A DNA stretch of 32,410 nt from Clostridiales bacterium (GCA_021205455.1 JAJPXL010000084.1:12913-45322), one strand, 5' to 3'; counted from the first letter of the stretch, positions 7,373 through 15,477 are shown. Numbers and translations: made by a program. Notes: generated from the letters alone by a model not told the origin.

Positions 7373-7412
7373 AATGCTCCCCTTATGAGACTTCTCATAA
7401 GGGGAGCATTTT
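7373..7412. terminator. Bidirectional terminator between the TSCPD gene and copA
   Basis: AATGCTCCCCTTATGAGA and its exact complement form an almost perfect hairpin (7373-7410; 16 pairs with a 6-base loop in practice), with TTTT on the right and AAAAAAA (7364-7370) on the left. It can stop transcription from both sides of this convergent pair. Confidence 0.85.
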
Positions 7413-7432
7413 GCGCTCTTTCGGCGGCCGCC

Positions 7433-7642
7433 TTACTGCACGCCCTTGACTTCATAGCCCGCGTCGGTGACGGCGGCGGTCAGCACCTCGTCCGCCACGG
7501 GGACGTCCAGGATGACGGTGGCGGTCTTGGCCTCCAGATCGACCACTGCGGAGGTCACACCCGCCACGGCGGACAGGGCCTTCTCCACGTTGGCCTTGCA
7601 GTGGGCGCACATCATGCCCTCTACAGTCAGTACCTTTGTCAT
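7433..7642 (-). CDS. Possible internally initiated CopZ-like copper chaperone
   Basis: The last 69 codons of copA begin with ATG (codon 879, at 7642), preceded by GAGGTGA (7648-7654) at good spacing. The encoded piece [20 protein letters not shown] is a complete, self-sufficient HMA domain of CopZ size. It could be made as a separate Cu(I) carrier from the same mRNA, as well as being the C-terminal domain of the ATPase. This is inference from the ribosome site and domain boundary; the site may have survived from a gene fusion and be unused. Confidence 0.35.
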   Translation of the reverse strand: MTKVLTVEGMMCAHCKANVEKALSAVAGVTSAVVDLEAKTATVILDVPVADEVLTAAVTDAGYEVKGVQ

Positions 7643-10276
7643 TGTGTTCACCTCGTTTTCTTTCCTATCTGATTCACTCCTGGGAGTGGGGACAGTACAT
7701 TCACCCGGCTCATAGCCGGCCTCCGTCACGGCGGCGGCCAGTGCCTCATCTGCCACGGTCGCGTTCAGGGTGATGGTGACGCTGTGGGCCTCCAGGTCGG
7801 CTTTGGCGGAGCGCACCTCCGGCAGCGCGGTCAGCGCCTCCTCCACCCGGCGGGTGCAGTGCTGGCACATCATGCCGTTGACGGCAAGCACACGGGTCTC
7901 CCCGTCATTCTGGGGCGCGGACAGGGGACAGGCTGGGGGTTCCTCCGGCGCTGCGGGCGCGGCAGTTGACAGGGCAGCGGCGGGGGCGCTGTGCTTCGGC
8001 CTGAAGAACCGCAGCCGCAGGGCGTTGGACACCACGGAGACGGAGCTTAAACTCATGGCCGCCGCGCCGAAGATGGGGCTGAGCTGCCAGCCCAGGATGG
8101 GGTAGAACACCCCGGCGGCCAGGGGGATGCCTATGCAGTTGTAGCAAAAGGCCCAGAACAGGTCCTGCTTGATGTTGCGGATGGTGGCCCGGCTCAGCTC
8201 CATGGCGGTGACGGCGTCAAACAGGCTGCTCTTCATCAGCACCACGTCGGCGGATTCCAGGGCAACGTCGGTGCCCGCGCCGATGGCGATGCCCACGTCC
8301 GCCCGGGTCAGGGCGGGGGCGTCGTTGATGCCGTCCCCCACCATGGCCACCTTGCGGCCCTCCTGCTGGAGGGCGGAGATCTTTGCTTCCTTCTCAGTGG
8401 GCAGCACTCCGGCGATGAAGGAGGAGATGCCCAGGGTTTTCGCCACGGCGGCGGCGGTGCGCTGATTGTCGCCGGTGAGCATGACCACGTCCACCCCCAA
8501 ATCACGGAAGGCGTCCACGGCGGCCTTGCTGTCGCTGCGGGGCACGTCCGCCACGGCGATGATGCCCAGGAGCTGGCCGTCGGCGGCGAAGTACAGCGGG
8601 GTCTTTCCGGCCTCCGCCAGGACGTCTCCCGCCCCGGCTGGGACGGCGACGCCCTCCGCCTCCATCAGCGCCTGATTGCCCGCCAGGTAGCGCTTGCCCT
8701 CCAGGGTAGCCCGCAGGCCCCGCCCCGGCTGGGCGGAGAAGTCCTCTACCGGCAGCGTTGCGACGCCCCGCTCTTTGGCGGCCCGGACGATGGCCTCCGC
8801 CAGGGGATGCTCCGACGGGGCCTCCAGCGAGGCGGCCAGCTGGAGCAGCCGCGCCTCAGAGACGCCCTCCGCCGGGACCAGGTCGGTGACTACAGGCTTG
8901 CCCTCGGTCAGGGTACCGGTTTTGTCCACCACCACGGTGTTGACGTCGTGAAGAGATTCCAGCGCCTCGGCGGATTTGAACAGTACGCCCAGCTCCGCCC
9001 CCTTGCCAGTGCCCACCATGATGGCCACTGGGGTGGCCAGCCCCAGGGCGCAGGGGCAGGAGATCACCAGCACGGCCACGGCGGAGGTCAGCGCGCTGGA
9101 GACGCTGCCGGAAACCAGCATCCACACCACGAAGGTGACCAGGGAGATGCACAGCACCACCGGCACGAACACCCCCGCCACCTTGTCGGCCAGCTTGGCG
9201 ATGGGGGCCTTGCTGGCGGAGGCGTCCTCTACCAGATGAATGATCTGGGACAGGGTGGTGTCCTCCCCCACCCGGGTGGCCCGGAAGGTGAAGGAGCCGT
9301 TCCTGTTGATGGTGGCGGCGGAGACGCTGTCGCCAACGGCCTTCTCCACGGGGATGGACTCCCCGGTCAGGGCGCTCTCGTCCACGGCGGAGGCGCCGGT
9401 CAGCACTACGCCGTCCACCGGGATGGCCTCGCCGGGGCGCACCAGCAGGGTGTCCCCCGGCTGCACCTCCTCCACCGGGACGACGCGCTCCGCGCCGTCC
9501 TCCAGCCGGGTGGCGGTCTTGGGAGCCAGGTCCATCAGCCGCTCCATGGCCTGGCTGGTCTTGCCCTTGCTGCGGGTCTCCAGGAACTTCCCTACTGTCA
9601 CCAGCGTCAGAATCATCCCCACGCTCTCCAGATAGAGGTGGTTCATGTGGTACTCCTCCGCCAGCTCCAAATCGCCGTGGCCCAGCGCCCAGCTGATGAC
9701 GAACATGGAGTAGAGGGAATACAGCAGGGAGGCGGCGGCCCCCAAGGCCACCAGCGAGTCCATGTTGGGGGCGCGCCGGAACAGGGCAGGGAAGCCCACC
9801 TTAAAATACTTGTCATTGACGTACAGGATGGGCAGCACCAGCACGAACTGGAGCAGGGCGTAGGTCATGCTGTTCTCCACCCCGGTCAGGAAGGCGGGCA
9901 GCGGCGCGCCGAACATATGCCCCATACAGACGTAGAACAGGGGCACCAGGAAGCAGACGGAGATGATGAGACGGGTCTTCATCCACCGCAGCTCCTTGTT
10001 CATCTCCTCCTTCCTGGCCTGGGCCTCCGCCTGGGCGGAGGAAGCGGCCCGGCCGCTCTGCTCCTGCCCGGCCACGGTGGCCCGATAGCCTGCCTTCTCC
10101 ACGGCGGCGCAGATGTCCTGGGGGGTCAGCGCGTCCGGGTCGTAGGTGACCACCATCGTCCCGGCCAGCAGGTTCACCGGGGCCTCCTGCACCCCCTCCA
10201 GGCCGCCCACCGCCTTCTCCACATGGGACTGGCAGGCGGCGCAGCTCATGCCGAATACGTTGAACTTTTGCTTCAT
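7433..10276 (-). CDS. copA: Copper(I)-exporting P1B-type ATPase with N- and C-terminal HMA domains
   Basis: 947 residues. Order: N-terminal metal-binding domain with GMSCAAC (about residues 9-15), eight-helix membrane domain, actuator TGES (304-307), copper-transport CPC (407-409), phosphorylation DKTGT (D451), nucleotide-binding SEHP (H490), hinge GDGINDAP (about 647-654), and helix signatures YN and MSLSS that specify Cu(I). After a Pro/Ala-rich linker come two further HMA domains, GMMCQHC (about 801-807) and GMMCAHC (about 887-893). It pumps Cu(I) out of the cytoplasm. It follows csoR by 27 bases, with AAAGGAAC before its ATG. CopA normally has its metal-binding domains only at the N-terminus; the last domain looks like a fused CopZ chaperone. 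Confidence 0.95.
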   Translation of the reverse strand: MKQKFNVFGMSCAACQSHVEKAVGGLEGVQEAPVNLLAGTMVVTYDPDALTPQDICAAVEKAGYRATVAGQEQSGRAASSAQAEAQARKEEMNKELRWMKTRLIISVCFLVPLFYVCMGHMFGAPLPAFLTGVENSMTYALLQFVLVLPILYVNDKYFKVGFPALFRRAPNMDSLVALGAAASLLYSLYSMFVISWALGHGDLELAEEYHMNHLYLESVGMILTLVTVGKFLETRSKGKTSQAMERLMDLAPKTATRLEDGAERVVPVEEVQPGDTLLVRPGEAIPVDGVVLTGASAVDESALTGESIPVEKAVGDSVSAATINRNGSFTFRATRVGEDTTLSQIIHLVEDASASKAPIAKLADKVAGVFVPVVLCISLVTFVVWMLVSGSVSSALTSAVAVLVISCPCALGLATPVAIMVGTGKGAELGVLFKSAEALESLHDVNTVVVDKTGTLTEGKPVVTDLVPAEGVSEARLLQLAASLEAPSEHPLAEAIVRAAKERGVATLPVEDFSAQPGRGLRATLEGKRYLAGNQALMEAEGVAVPAGAGDVLAEAGKTPLYFAADGQLLGIIAVADVPRSDSKAAVDAFRDLGVDVVMLTGDNQRTAAAVAKTLGISSFIAGVLPTEKEAKISALQQEGRKVAMVGDGINDAPALTRADVGIAIGAGTDVALESADVVLMKSSLFDAVTAMELSRATIRNIKQDLFWAFCYNCIGIPLAAGVFYPILGWQLSPIFGAAAMSLSSVSVVSNALRLRFFRPKHSAPAAALSTAAPAAPEEPPACPLSAPQNDGETRVLAVNGMMCQHCTRRVEEALTALPEVRSAKADLEAHSVTITLNATVADEALAAAVTEAGYEPGECTVPTPRSESDRKENEVNTMTKVLTVEGMMCAHCKANVEKALSAVAGVTSAVVDLEAKTATVILDVPVADEVLTAAVTDAGYEVKGVQ

Positions 10277-10303
10277 AACGGTTCCTTTCTAGCCTATGCC
10301 GCT

Positions 10304-10603
10304 CTATTTCAGCAGCTTTTGCAGGGTTTTCACCAGCTCCTCCACCTTTTCGTCGTTGCCGGCCCGGATGTCCTCCGCTACGCAGGTGAGGATGTGGGTG
10401 GACAGCAGCTCTTTGGTGAAGCTGTTCAGGGCGGCGGTGGTGGCGCTGACCTGGGTCAGGATGTCCACGCAGTAGCAGTCCTCGTCCACCATCCGTTTCA
10501 GCCCCCGCACCTGACCCTCGATGCGGCTCAGGCGGTTGGTCAGGTCCCGGTGCTCCTCCGGGGAGCGCTCCTTTTTGCGCTCGCAGCAGCAATGCTCCTC
10601 CAC
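10304..10603 (-). CDS. csoR: CsoR-family copper-sensing repressor
   Basis: 99 residues with the all-helical CsoR/RcnR fold (NRLSRIEGQVRGLKRMVDED). The Cu(I) ligands fit the C-H-C spacing of CsoR: C45, H70 and C74 (CYCVDIL; STHILTC). Cu(I) binding releases it from DNA (family knowledge). I chose GTG at 10603 because AAAGGAG is nine bases upstream and it gives the normal N-terminus; a longer ATG-started frame would run through the operator. Unusually, the N-terminus carries EEHCCCE, an extra His/Cys cluster. It is the first gene of the csoR-copA operon, and two CsoR-type palindromes stand at its promoter. Confidence 0.92.
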   Translation of the reverse strand: MEEHCCCERKKERSPEEHRDLTNRLSRIEGQVRGLKRMVDEDCYCVDILTQVSATTAALNSFTKELLSTHILTCVAEDIRAGNDEKVEELVKTLQKLLK

Positions 10604-10626
10604 GTGGGTCAACTCCTTTCTATCGG

Positions 10627-10643
10627 ATACCCCTTGGGGGTAT
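10627..10643. promoter_or_regulatory. CsoR operator 2 (downstream of transcription start)
   Basis: ATACCCC-TTG-GGGGTAT, centred 38 bases from operator 1 and between the predicted transcription start and the csoR ribosome site. The pair may allow cooperative binding or a roadblock. Confidence 0.7.
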
Positions 10644-10659
10644 TTCTCGGTACAACAGC

Positions 10660-10689
10660 AGTATATACCCTCCGGGGGTATCCTGTCAA
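10660..10689 (-). promoter_or_regulatory. csoR-copA promoter
   Basis: On the minus strand TTGACA (10689-10684) and TATACT (10665-10660) are separated by 18 bases, close to consensus. A CsoR-type palindrome fills the spacer, so bound CsoR should block RNA polymerase. Confidence 0.8.
10665..10681. promoter_or_regulatory. CsoR operator 1 (within promoter spacer)
   Basis: ATACCC-TCCGG-GGGTAT, a GC-core palindrome with A/T ends of the kind bound by CsoR, lies between -35 and -10 of the operon promoter. Release by Cu(I)-CsoR would allow transcription. Confidence 0.75.
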
Positions 10690-10700
10690 GGGGGAAGCGC

Positions 10701-10732
10701 AAAAAAAACTGCGCACCAGCGAAGGTGCGCAG
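10701..10732 (-). terminator. Terminator after the DUF378 gene
   Basis: Read on the minus strand, CTGCGCACC and GGTGCGCAG form a perfect nine-pair stem with a short loop, followed by eight T. It separates the DUF378 gene from the copper operon promoter. Confidence 0.9.
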
Positions 10733-10762
10733 CGGTTTGCCGGCAAAGCCCGGCGGTGAAAA

Positions 10763-10978
10763 TCAGGTGGCGTGTTCCTGCCGAACGGTATCGTTGTCCC
10801 GGAAGAGCAGCGAGATGCACCAAATCGCGGCCAGCCCTACCAGCCCATACACCAGGCGGCTGAGCACGGTTCCGGAGCCGCCGAACAGCCAGGCCACCAG
10901 GTCGAACCGGAACAGGCCGATCAGCCCCCAGTTCAGCCCGCCGATAATGGCCAGGGTCAAAGCGGTTTTATCCAACAT
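10763..10978 (-). CDS. DUF378 family small membrane protein
   Basis: 71 residues with two transmembrane helices (about 5-23 and 40-58). GGLNWGLIGLF at residues 13-23 is the signature of the DUF378 (YuzA-like) family, whose function is unknown. The start at 10978 follows GGGAGG; upstream in-frame codons give no better site. Monocistronic, bounded by a strong terminator; a short dyad (ACGGT-N6-ACCGT, 11010-11025) lies upstream. Confidence 0.85.
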   Translation of the reverse strand: MLDKTALTLAIIGGLNWGLIGLFRFDLVAWLFGGSGTVLSRLVYGLVGLAAIWCISLLFRDNDTVRQEHAT

Positions 10979-11064
10979 GGCAAATCCTCCCTCGTTTCCG
11001 CGCGGTGGCACGGTTTGTACACCGTTACTTTGCCCCGTTCTGCGGGAAAAATGCCTGTGGAAGC

Positions 11065-11274
11065 TCAGAGAGTAAAATCTTCGTCGGAAAATTTGGAAAA
11101 ATCAGGAACTGCCGGTTGGGACGGCACCCGCTTCAGCGGGTCGTACTGAAAGCGGAAGCAGTGATAGCCGGGGGAGACGATCCCCTTCTTGGTGCAGGCG
11201 ATTTGCCCGTCCTTCAGCGGCTCTCCCTTCGCGCAGTATTGGCAGCGCGGTTCAATGTCTTTGCGAAACAGCAT
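11065..11274 (-). CDS. Small conserved four-cysteine protein, possible zinc ribbon
   Basis: 69 residues, soluble. Cysteines at 11, 14, 27 and 39 (CQYC; ACTKKG; GYHCFRF) have a treble-clef or zinc-ribbon-like spacing, followed by RFQYDPLKRVPS. I recall similar short proteins as hypothetical genes in gut Clostridia, but know no function. The ATG is preceded by AGAGAGG. It lies between ylbJ and the DUF378 gene on the same strand, with 45-90-base gaps, so it could be cotranscribed or independent. Confidence 0.7.
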   Translation of the reverse strand: MLFRKDIEPRCQYCAKGEPLKDGQIACTKKGIVSPGYHCFRFQYDPLKRVPSQPAVPDFSKFSDEDFTL

Positions 11275-11318
11275 GGCAAAGGGCCTCTCTTTCTCTGGAA
11301 CTGGTTACATTTCCTCTA

Positions 11319-12464
11319 TCATACCGCTTTTTTCCGAAAAAAGCTACCTCTTTTCCGAAAAAGAACGGCGATCCCCAAAATTCCGCACCAGGCCCCCAAT
11401 CCCAGCAGGGGCGGCAGGAGGTTGGCGGAGTACCCTCCGGTCACAGCGGCGGCGGAAGTCATCGTGCTGACCGCCCAGGGGAACAGCTGCACCGCCGCCG
11501 CGGCCAGCACAAAGGAGATGCAGCCGTGGAGCAGCTGCCCCTTCAGGCACCACAGGGGGGACAGCCCGCTGGCGGCCAGCATGGAGGCGGTCTGGCAGAA
11601 AATGGACAGCCCGCCGAAGCCCAGCAGGAAAGCGGCCACCGGCGCGGCGTAATAGACGGAGGCCCCCTCCAGCAGGGCCACCCCGTTGGTCAGCTCCACC
11701 AAGCCGGACAGCAGGGCCTCGGCGCAGGCGGCGTCCACACCCAGCCCTTCCAGCAGCCGGATGCCCGGCTGGAGCAGCCCGAAGAGCCGCGCCAGCCGCA
11801 GAATCACCGCGAACAGCACCACGCAGGCGCAGACGTTCAGGGAGGACTGCACCGCGCTGCCGATGGCGTTGGTGAACGCCTGGGAAAAGCGGACGCTCCG
11901 CCCGGCAGAGGGGACATCAGGACCCCCGCCCGCCGGTTCCCCTCCCGGCCGCAGCCAGCGCGCCAGCAGGCCGCAGCACAGGGCGCTGACGATGTGGACG
12001 CCCAGCAGCAGCCACCCCGCCCGAACGCTGCCCAGCACGCTGGCCCCCGCCACGCTGAGGATGAAGGCGGGGCCGCCGTTGTTGCAGAAGAGCAGCAGCC
12101 GCTCCCCGTCCTGCCGGGAGAGCTGCCCCTGCTCGCAGAGCTGGGCCACCGTCCTGGCCCCCAGGGGATATCCTCCGATGAGGCCCAGCAGCAGCGGCGC
12201 GGCCCCTCCGCCGCTGACGCCGAAGAGCGCCCTCATCGCCGGGCCGCACCAGCGCCCCAGGGCGCCGCCCAGCCCCAGCTCCGTTACCAGCGCAGACAGC
12301 ACGAAGAAGGGGAACAGGGAGGGCAGCACCACCTCCGCGCAGAGGTTCAGACCGGTTTTCGCCCCCGCTGCCGCATCCGTCGGGCGCAGCACCAGCGCCA
12401 GGGCGAAGCCAGCCAGGCAGAGAGCCACCGTCAGCGTGCGGAACATCGGACGGCGTGCAGACAT
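11319..12464 (-). CDS. ylbJ: YlbJ-like sporulation integral membrane protein (nucleoside-recognition domain)
   Basis: 381 residues with several transmembrane segments. Family motifs are LPSLFPFFVLS (about 47-57), GLIGGYPLGARTVAQL (about 94-109) and CNNGGPAFIL (about 127-136). YlbJ is a sigma-E-dependent protein needed for forespore/coat development in Bacillus (family knowledge). I chose ATG at 12464 with GAGGTGA just upstream, rather than an in-frame TTG at 12482, which lies in a hairpin loop. The ribosome site itself is inside an 11-pair hairpin shared with the end of the nrdDG unit, and a sigma-E-like promoter overlaps that hairpin. Confidence 0.85.
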   Translation of the reverse strand: MSARRPMFRTLTVALCLAGFALALVLRPTDAAAGAKTGLNLCAEVVLPSLFPFFVLSALVTELGLGGALGRWCGPAMRALFGVSGGGAAPLLLGLIGGYPLGARTVAQLCEQGQLSRQDGERLLLFCNNGGPAFILSVAGASVLGSVRAGWLLLGVHIVSALCCGLLARWLRPGGEPAGGGPDVPSAGRSVRFSQAFTNAIGSAVQSSLNVCACVVLFAVILRLARLFGLLQPGIRLLEGLGVDAACAEALLSGLVELTNGVALLEGASVYYAAPVAAFLLGFGGLSIFCQTASMLAASGLSPLWCLKGQLLHGCISFVLAAAAVQLFPWAVSTMTSAAAVTGGYSANLLPPLLGLGAWCGILGIAVLFRKRGSFFRKKAV

Positions 12465-12470
12465 AAAAAT

Positions 12471-12503
12471 CACCTCACGCAAAGGTATGCTCTGCGTGAG
12501 GTG
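12471..12503 (-). terminator. Hairpin after nrdG that also covers the ylbJ ribosome binding site
   Basis: CACCTCACGCA (12471-12481) and TGCGTGAGGTG (12493-12503) are perfect complements around an 11-base loop; on the minus strand the stem is followed by ATTTTT. It could terminate nrdDG transcripts, and on readthrough RNA it would hide the ylbJ GAGGTGA site. Confidence 0.65.
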
Positions 12504-12510
12504 AAAATAC
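12482..12510 (-). promoter_or_regulatory. Candidate sigma-E promoter for ylbJ inside the hairpin
   Basis: On the minus strand GTATTTT (12510-12504), 14 bases, then CATACCTT (12489-12482) resembles the sigma-E pattern of a -35 like KMATATT and a -10 like CATACAMT. Transcripts starting about seven bases later would lack the upstream hairpin arm. Supported by family expectation and spacing only. Confidence 0.4.
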
Positions 12511-12527
12511 CTGCCTTGTCCGGCAAT

Positions 12528-13061
12528 TCAGGGCATGACCGTCCCGTCCCAGGGGACGACGACCCCCTGGGCCAGGCTCTGGGGCACGTCAATGATGCTC
12601 TGGTTTTCGCTGCCCCGGAACCGGAGGCGGATGTTCTTCTCCTCCAGGCGGAAGTCCCCGTCCACCAGCACGTCCAGGTAGCTCAGCAGCTCCCGGGTGA
12701 CGGCGGGGTCCCCTACATGGCCGGGGAGGAGGTCGTTCTCGTAGTTGTAGCCGGTGTAGCACCAGATGGTCTTGTCCGGCAGCTCTCGGCGCACCCGGCG
12801 CAACAGGGGGAGCAGGGCCGGCTGGTTGGCGGGCTCGAAGGGCTCGCCCCCCAGCAGGCTCAGGCCGCGGATGTAGTCCGGGCGGAGGCTCTCGATGATC
12901 TCTTCCTCCACGGCAGGGGTGAAGGGCTGGCCGTAGTGGAAGTCCCAGGCCTCCTCATTGAAGCAGCCCTCGCAGTGGCGGGTGCAGCCGGAGACGAACA
13001 GGGCCGTGCGGCAGCCGGGGCCGTTGGAGATGTTGCACTTTTTGATGGCGGCGTAATACAT
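12528..13061 (-). CDS. nrdG: Anaerobic ribonucleotide reductase activating protein (radical SAM)
   Basis: 177 residues. The CTRHCEGC motif (about residues 26-33) is the CxxxCxxC that holds the [4Fe-4S] cluster; GGEP follows near 71. NrdG uses S-adenosylmethionine to form the glycyl radical on NrdD. It is preceded by GGGAGAG and lies 25 bases after nrdD, forming an operon. The sequence reads through cleanly to WDGTVMP at the end. Confidence 0.95.
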   Translation of the reverse strand: MYYAAIKKCNISNGPGCRTALFVSGCTRHCEGCFNEEAWDFHYGQPFTPAVEEEIIESLRPDYIRGLSLLGGEPFEPANQPALLPLLRRVRRELPDKTIWCYTGYNYENDLLPGHVGDPAVTRELLSYLDVLVDGDFRLEEKNIRLRFRGSENQSIIDVPQSLAQGVVVPWDGTVMP

Positions 13062-13086
13062 AATAACTCTCCCATCCCCCGGTGGC

Positions 13087-15234
13087 TCAGGTCAAATGCA
13101 GCACCCGGCTGTTGATCTCTTTCGTCTTGCCCACGTTCCAGAAGTTCTCCCCCAGATAACCGCAGGTGCGGCGCACCACGTTCATCTTATTGTGGTCCCG
13201 GTTGCCGCAGCAGGGGCACTCCCAGACCAGCTCGCCATTGTTGTCCTCCACGATTTGAATCTCTCCGCTGTAGCCGCAGCACTGGCAGTAGTCGCTCTTG
13301 GTGTTGAACTCGGCGTACTGAATGTTGTCGTAGATGAACTTCACCAGGTCGGTCAGGGCGGTCAGGTTGTCCGCCATGTTGGGGATCTCCGCATAGCTGA
13401 TGCAGCCGCCGCTGGACAGGGCCTGGAACTTGGCCTCCAGGCGGAACTTGCTGAAGGCGTCGATCTCCTCCCGGACGTCCACATGGTAGGAGTTGGTGTA
13501 GTAGCCCTTATCGGTGACGTTGGGGACGTTGCCGTACTTCTCCTGGTCGATGCGGGCGAAGCGGTAGCACAGGCTCTCCGCCGGGGTGCCGTACAGGGCG
13601 AAGCCGATGTTGGTCTCCGCCCGCCAGCGCATGACGGAGTCCTTCAAATGCTGCATGACCTGGAGGGCGAATTCCTGTCCCTCCGGGGTGGTCTGGCTCT
13701 GGCCGGTCATCAGGTAGGTCAGCTCATACAGGCCGATGTAGCCCAGGGAGATGGAGGAGTAGCCGCCATAGAGCAGCTTGTCAATGGTCTCCCCCTTGTC
13801 CAGCCGGGCGATGGCGCCGTACTGCCAGTGAATGGGGCTGGCGTCGGAGGTGACGCCCTTCAGGGCGTTGTGGCGGCACATCAGCGCCTCCTTACACAGC
13901 TCCAGCCGCCGGTCGAACTCCGGCCAGAACTTGTCCATATTGCCGTGGACGGCCAGACCGATCTGGGGCAGGTTGATGGAGACGACGCCCTGGTTGAACC
14001 GTCCCTCGAACTGATACTCGCCCTGTTCGTTCTTCCAGGGAGCCAGGAAGGAGCGGCAGCCCATGGGGGAGAACACGTTGCCCTCATAGTTCTCCCGCAT
14101 CTTCTTGGCGGAGATGTAGTCGGGGTACATCCGCTTGGCGGAGCAGCGGATGGCAAGTTCCGTCAGGTAATCATAGGCCCCGCCGTTCAGGTTGTTGTTT
14201 TCATCCAGCACATACACCAGCTTGGGGAAGGCGGGGGTGACGTAAACGCCGCTCTCGTTCTTGATGCCCAGCAGCCGCTGGCGCAGAATCTCCTCGATGA
14301 TGAGGGCGTTCTCCTCAATGTAGGGGTCGCCGTCCCGCAGGTACAGGAACAGGGTCACGAAGGGGCTCTGGCCGTTGGTGGTCATCAGGGTGTTGATCTG
14401 GTACTGGATGGTCTGGACGCCGTTGGACAGCTCGGTGCGGAGCCGCTCCTCCACCAAATTGTTCAGCAGGGCCTCGTCCATCTCGCCCCCGGCTGCGGCG
14501 AGGATTTTCTTGCGGAACTTGTCCCGGCTGCGGCGGAGGTACTTGCCCAGGTGACTGATGTCCACGCTCTGGCCGCCGTACTGGTTGGAGGCCACGCAGG
14601 CGATGATCTGGGTGGTGACGGTGCAGGCCACCTGGAAGCTCTTGGGGCTTTCGATGAGCTTGCCGTTCATCATGGTGCCGTTGTCCAGCATATCGCCGAT
14701 GTTGATGAGGCAGCAGTTGAAGATGGGCTGCACGAAATAGTCCGCGTCGTGGAAGTGGAGGACGCCCTCGTCGTGGGCCTTGGCGATCTTCTCCGGCAGG
14801 AGGACGCGGCGGGTCAGGTCCCGGCTGACGATGCCGGCGATGTAGTCCCGCTGGGTGGAGGCCACGGTGGTGTCCTTATTGGAGTTCTCCTCCGCCATCT
14901 CCTTGTTCTGGTTGTGAATCAGCTCCAGGATGGAGTCGTCGGTGGTGTTCTGCTTCCGGGCCAGGGACCGCTTGTAGCGGTAAATCATGTAGGCCTTGGC
15001 CAGGTGGTAGTTGGCCTTCTTGGTCAGCTCCTCCTCCACCATATCCTGAATGTCCTCCACCAGGATGCGCTCCCGCCGGAAGCACTCCTCACAGACGGCA
15101 TCGGTGATGTAGTCCACCATTTCCCGGGGGATGCGATAGACGGGGGCTACGTCCTCGTTGGCATTCTGGATGGCCAGCGCGATTTTGGTGCGGTCGAAGG
15201 GCACAAAGGTGCCGTCCCTCTTGATTACTTGCAT
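13087..15234 (-). CDS. nrdD: Anaerobic (class III) ribonucleoside-triphosphate reductase
   Basis: 715 residues. An N-terminal ATP-cone (VIKRDGTFVPFDRTKI, about 3-90) gives allosteric control; the barrel follows. Near the C-terminus are paired Cys for zinc (YCQCCGYSG, WECPCCGN) and the glycyl-radical motif RTCGYLGENF, with the radical Gly at about residue 692. It reduces NTPs to dNTPs without oxygen, activated by NrdG. ATG 15234 follows AGAAGG. The promoter carries two NrdR boxes and the leader is about 180 bases. A long open frame on the opposite strand is a GC-driven shadow. Confidence 0.96.
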   Translation of the reverse strand: MQVIKRDGTFVPFDRTKIALAIQNANEDVAPVYRIPREMVDYITDAVCEECFRRERILVEDIQDMVEEELTKKANYHLAKAYMIYRYKRSLARKQNTTDDSILELIHNQNKEMAEENSNKDTTVASTQRDYIAGIVSRDLTRRVLLPEKIAKAHDEGVLHFHDADYFVQPIFNCCLINIGDMLDNGTMMNGKLIESPKSFQVACTVTTQIIACVASNQYGGQSVDISHLGKYLRRSRDKFRKKILAAAGGEMDEALLNNLVEERLRTELSNGVQTIQYQINTLMTTNGQSPFVTLFLYLRDGDPYIEENALIIEEILRQRLLGIKNESGVYVTPAFPKLVYVLDENNNLNGGAYDYLTELAIRCSAKRMYPDYISAKKMRENYEGNVFSPMGCRSFLAPWKNEQGEYQFEGRFNQGVVSINLPQIGLAVHGNMDKFWPEFDRRLELCKEALMCRHNALKGVTSDASPIHWQYGAIARLDKGETIDKLLYGGYSSISLGYIGLYELTYLMTGQSQTTPEGQEFALQVMQHLKDSVMRWRAETNIGFALYGTPAESLCYRFARIDQEKYGNVPNVTDKGYYTNSYHVDVREEIDAFSKFRLEAKFQALSSGGCISYAEIPNMADNLTALTDLVKFIYDNIQYAEFNTKSDYCQCCGYSGEIQIVEDNNGELVWECPCCGNRDHNKMNVVRRTCGYLGENFWNVGKTKEINSRVLHLT

Positions 15235-15382
15235 AGTAAACGCCTTCTTTTCCTTTTTTCTGATTTCTGATTTGATATCCGGTCTGCTGCCGTCGTGGGG
15301 TGGAGAGGCGCAAGAGGAGGCGCTTGGTCAGAAGGGCAGCCTTTGCGGGGGATGCATCCCACACGAGAAACAGGTTTCATCC

Positions 15383-15405
15383 GCGCCGCCCCGGACGGGG
15401 CGCGC
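15383..15405 (-). other. GC-rich stem-loop at the 5' end of the nrdDG leader RNA
   Basis: CGCCCCG (15387-15393) and CGGGGCG (15396-15402) pair, extended by GCG/CGC with one bulged base. It lies about 10 bases after the predicted transcription start. The rest of the leader (15235-15382) has a GAAAC/GTTTC repeat and GGGATGCATCCC (15349-15360), but no riboswitch that I recognise. Confidence 0.4.
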
Positions 15406-15422
15406 CTGGCAAGAACACAACT

Positions 15423-15451
15423 ATCATAGCAGATTTCTCAGAAAAAATCAA
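15423..15451 (-). promoter_or_regulatory. Promoter of nrdD-nrdG
   Basis: On the minus strand TTGATT (15451-15446) and TATGAT (15428-15423) have a 17-base spacer. The -35 coincides with the edge of the proximal NrdR box. Confidence 0.7.
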
Positions 15452-15461
15452 TATCTTGTGG
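15446..15461. promoter_or_regulatory. NrdR box, promoter-proximal
   Basis: AATCAATATCTTGTGG matches the 16-base NrdR pattern (ACACWATATATWGTGT-like) moderately, best in AATATCTTGTG. It overlaps the -35 of nrdD. Its partner is centred 32 bases away. Confidence 0.65.
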
Positions 15462-15477
15462 CTGACAAAAATGACGA

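Noticed and set aside
8807-10759. Long plus-strand open frame opposite copA and csoR
   Set aside because: No recognisable domains, biased composition, and it runs through the csoR promoter and operators.
13096-15270. Very long open frame on the plus strand opposite nrdD
   Set aside because: Valine/glycine/leucine-rich shadow translation produced by GC-rich third positions; nrdD on the other strand has unmistakable catalytic motifs.
15235-15416. Cobalamin riboswitch in the nrdDG leader
   Set aside because: No B12 box or conserved cobalamin-riboswitch core was seen; class III reductase genes are not the usual targets.
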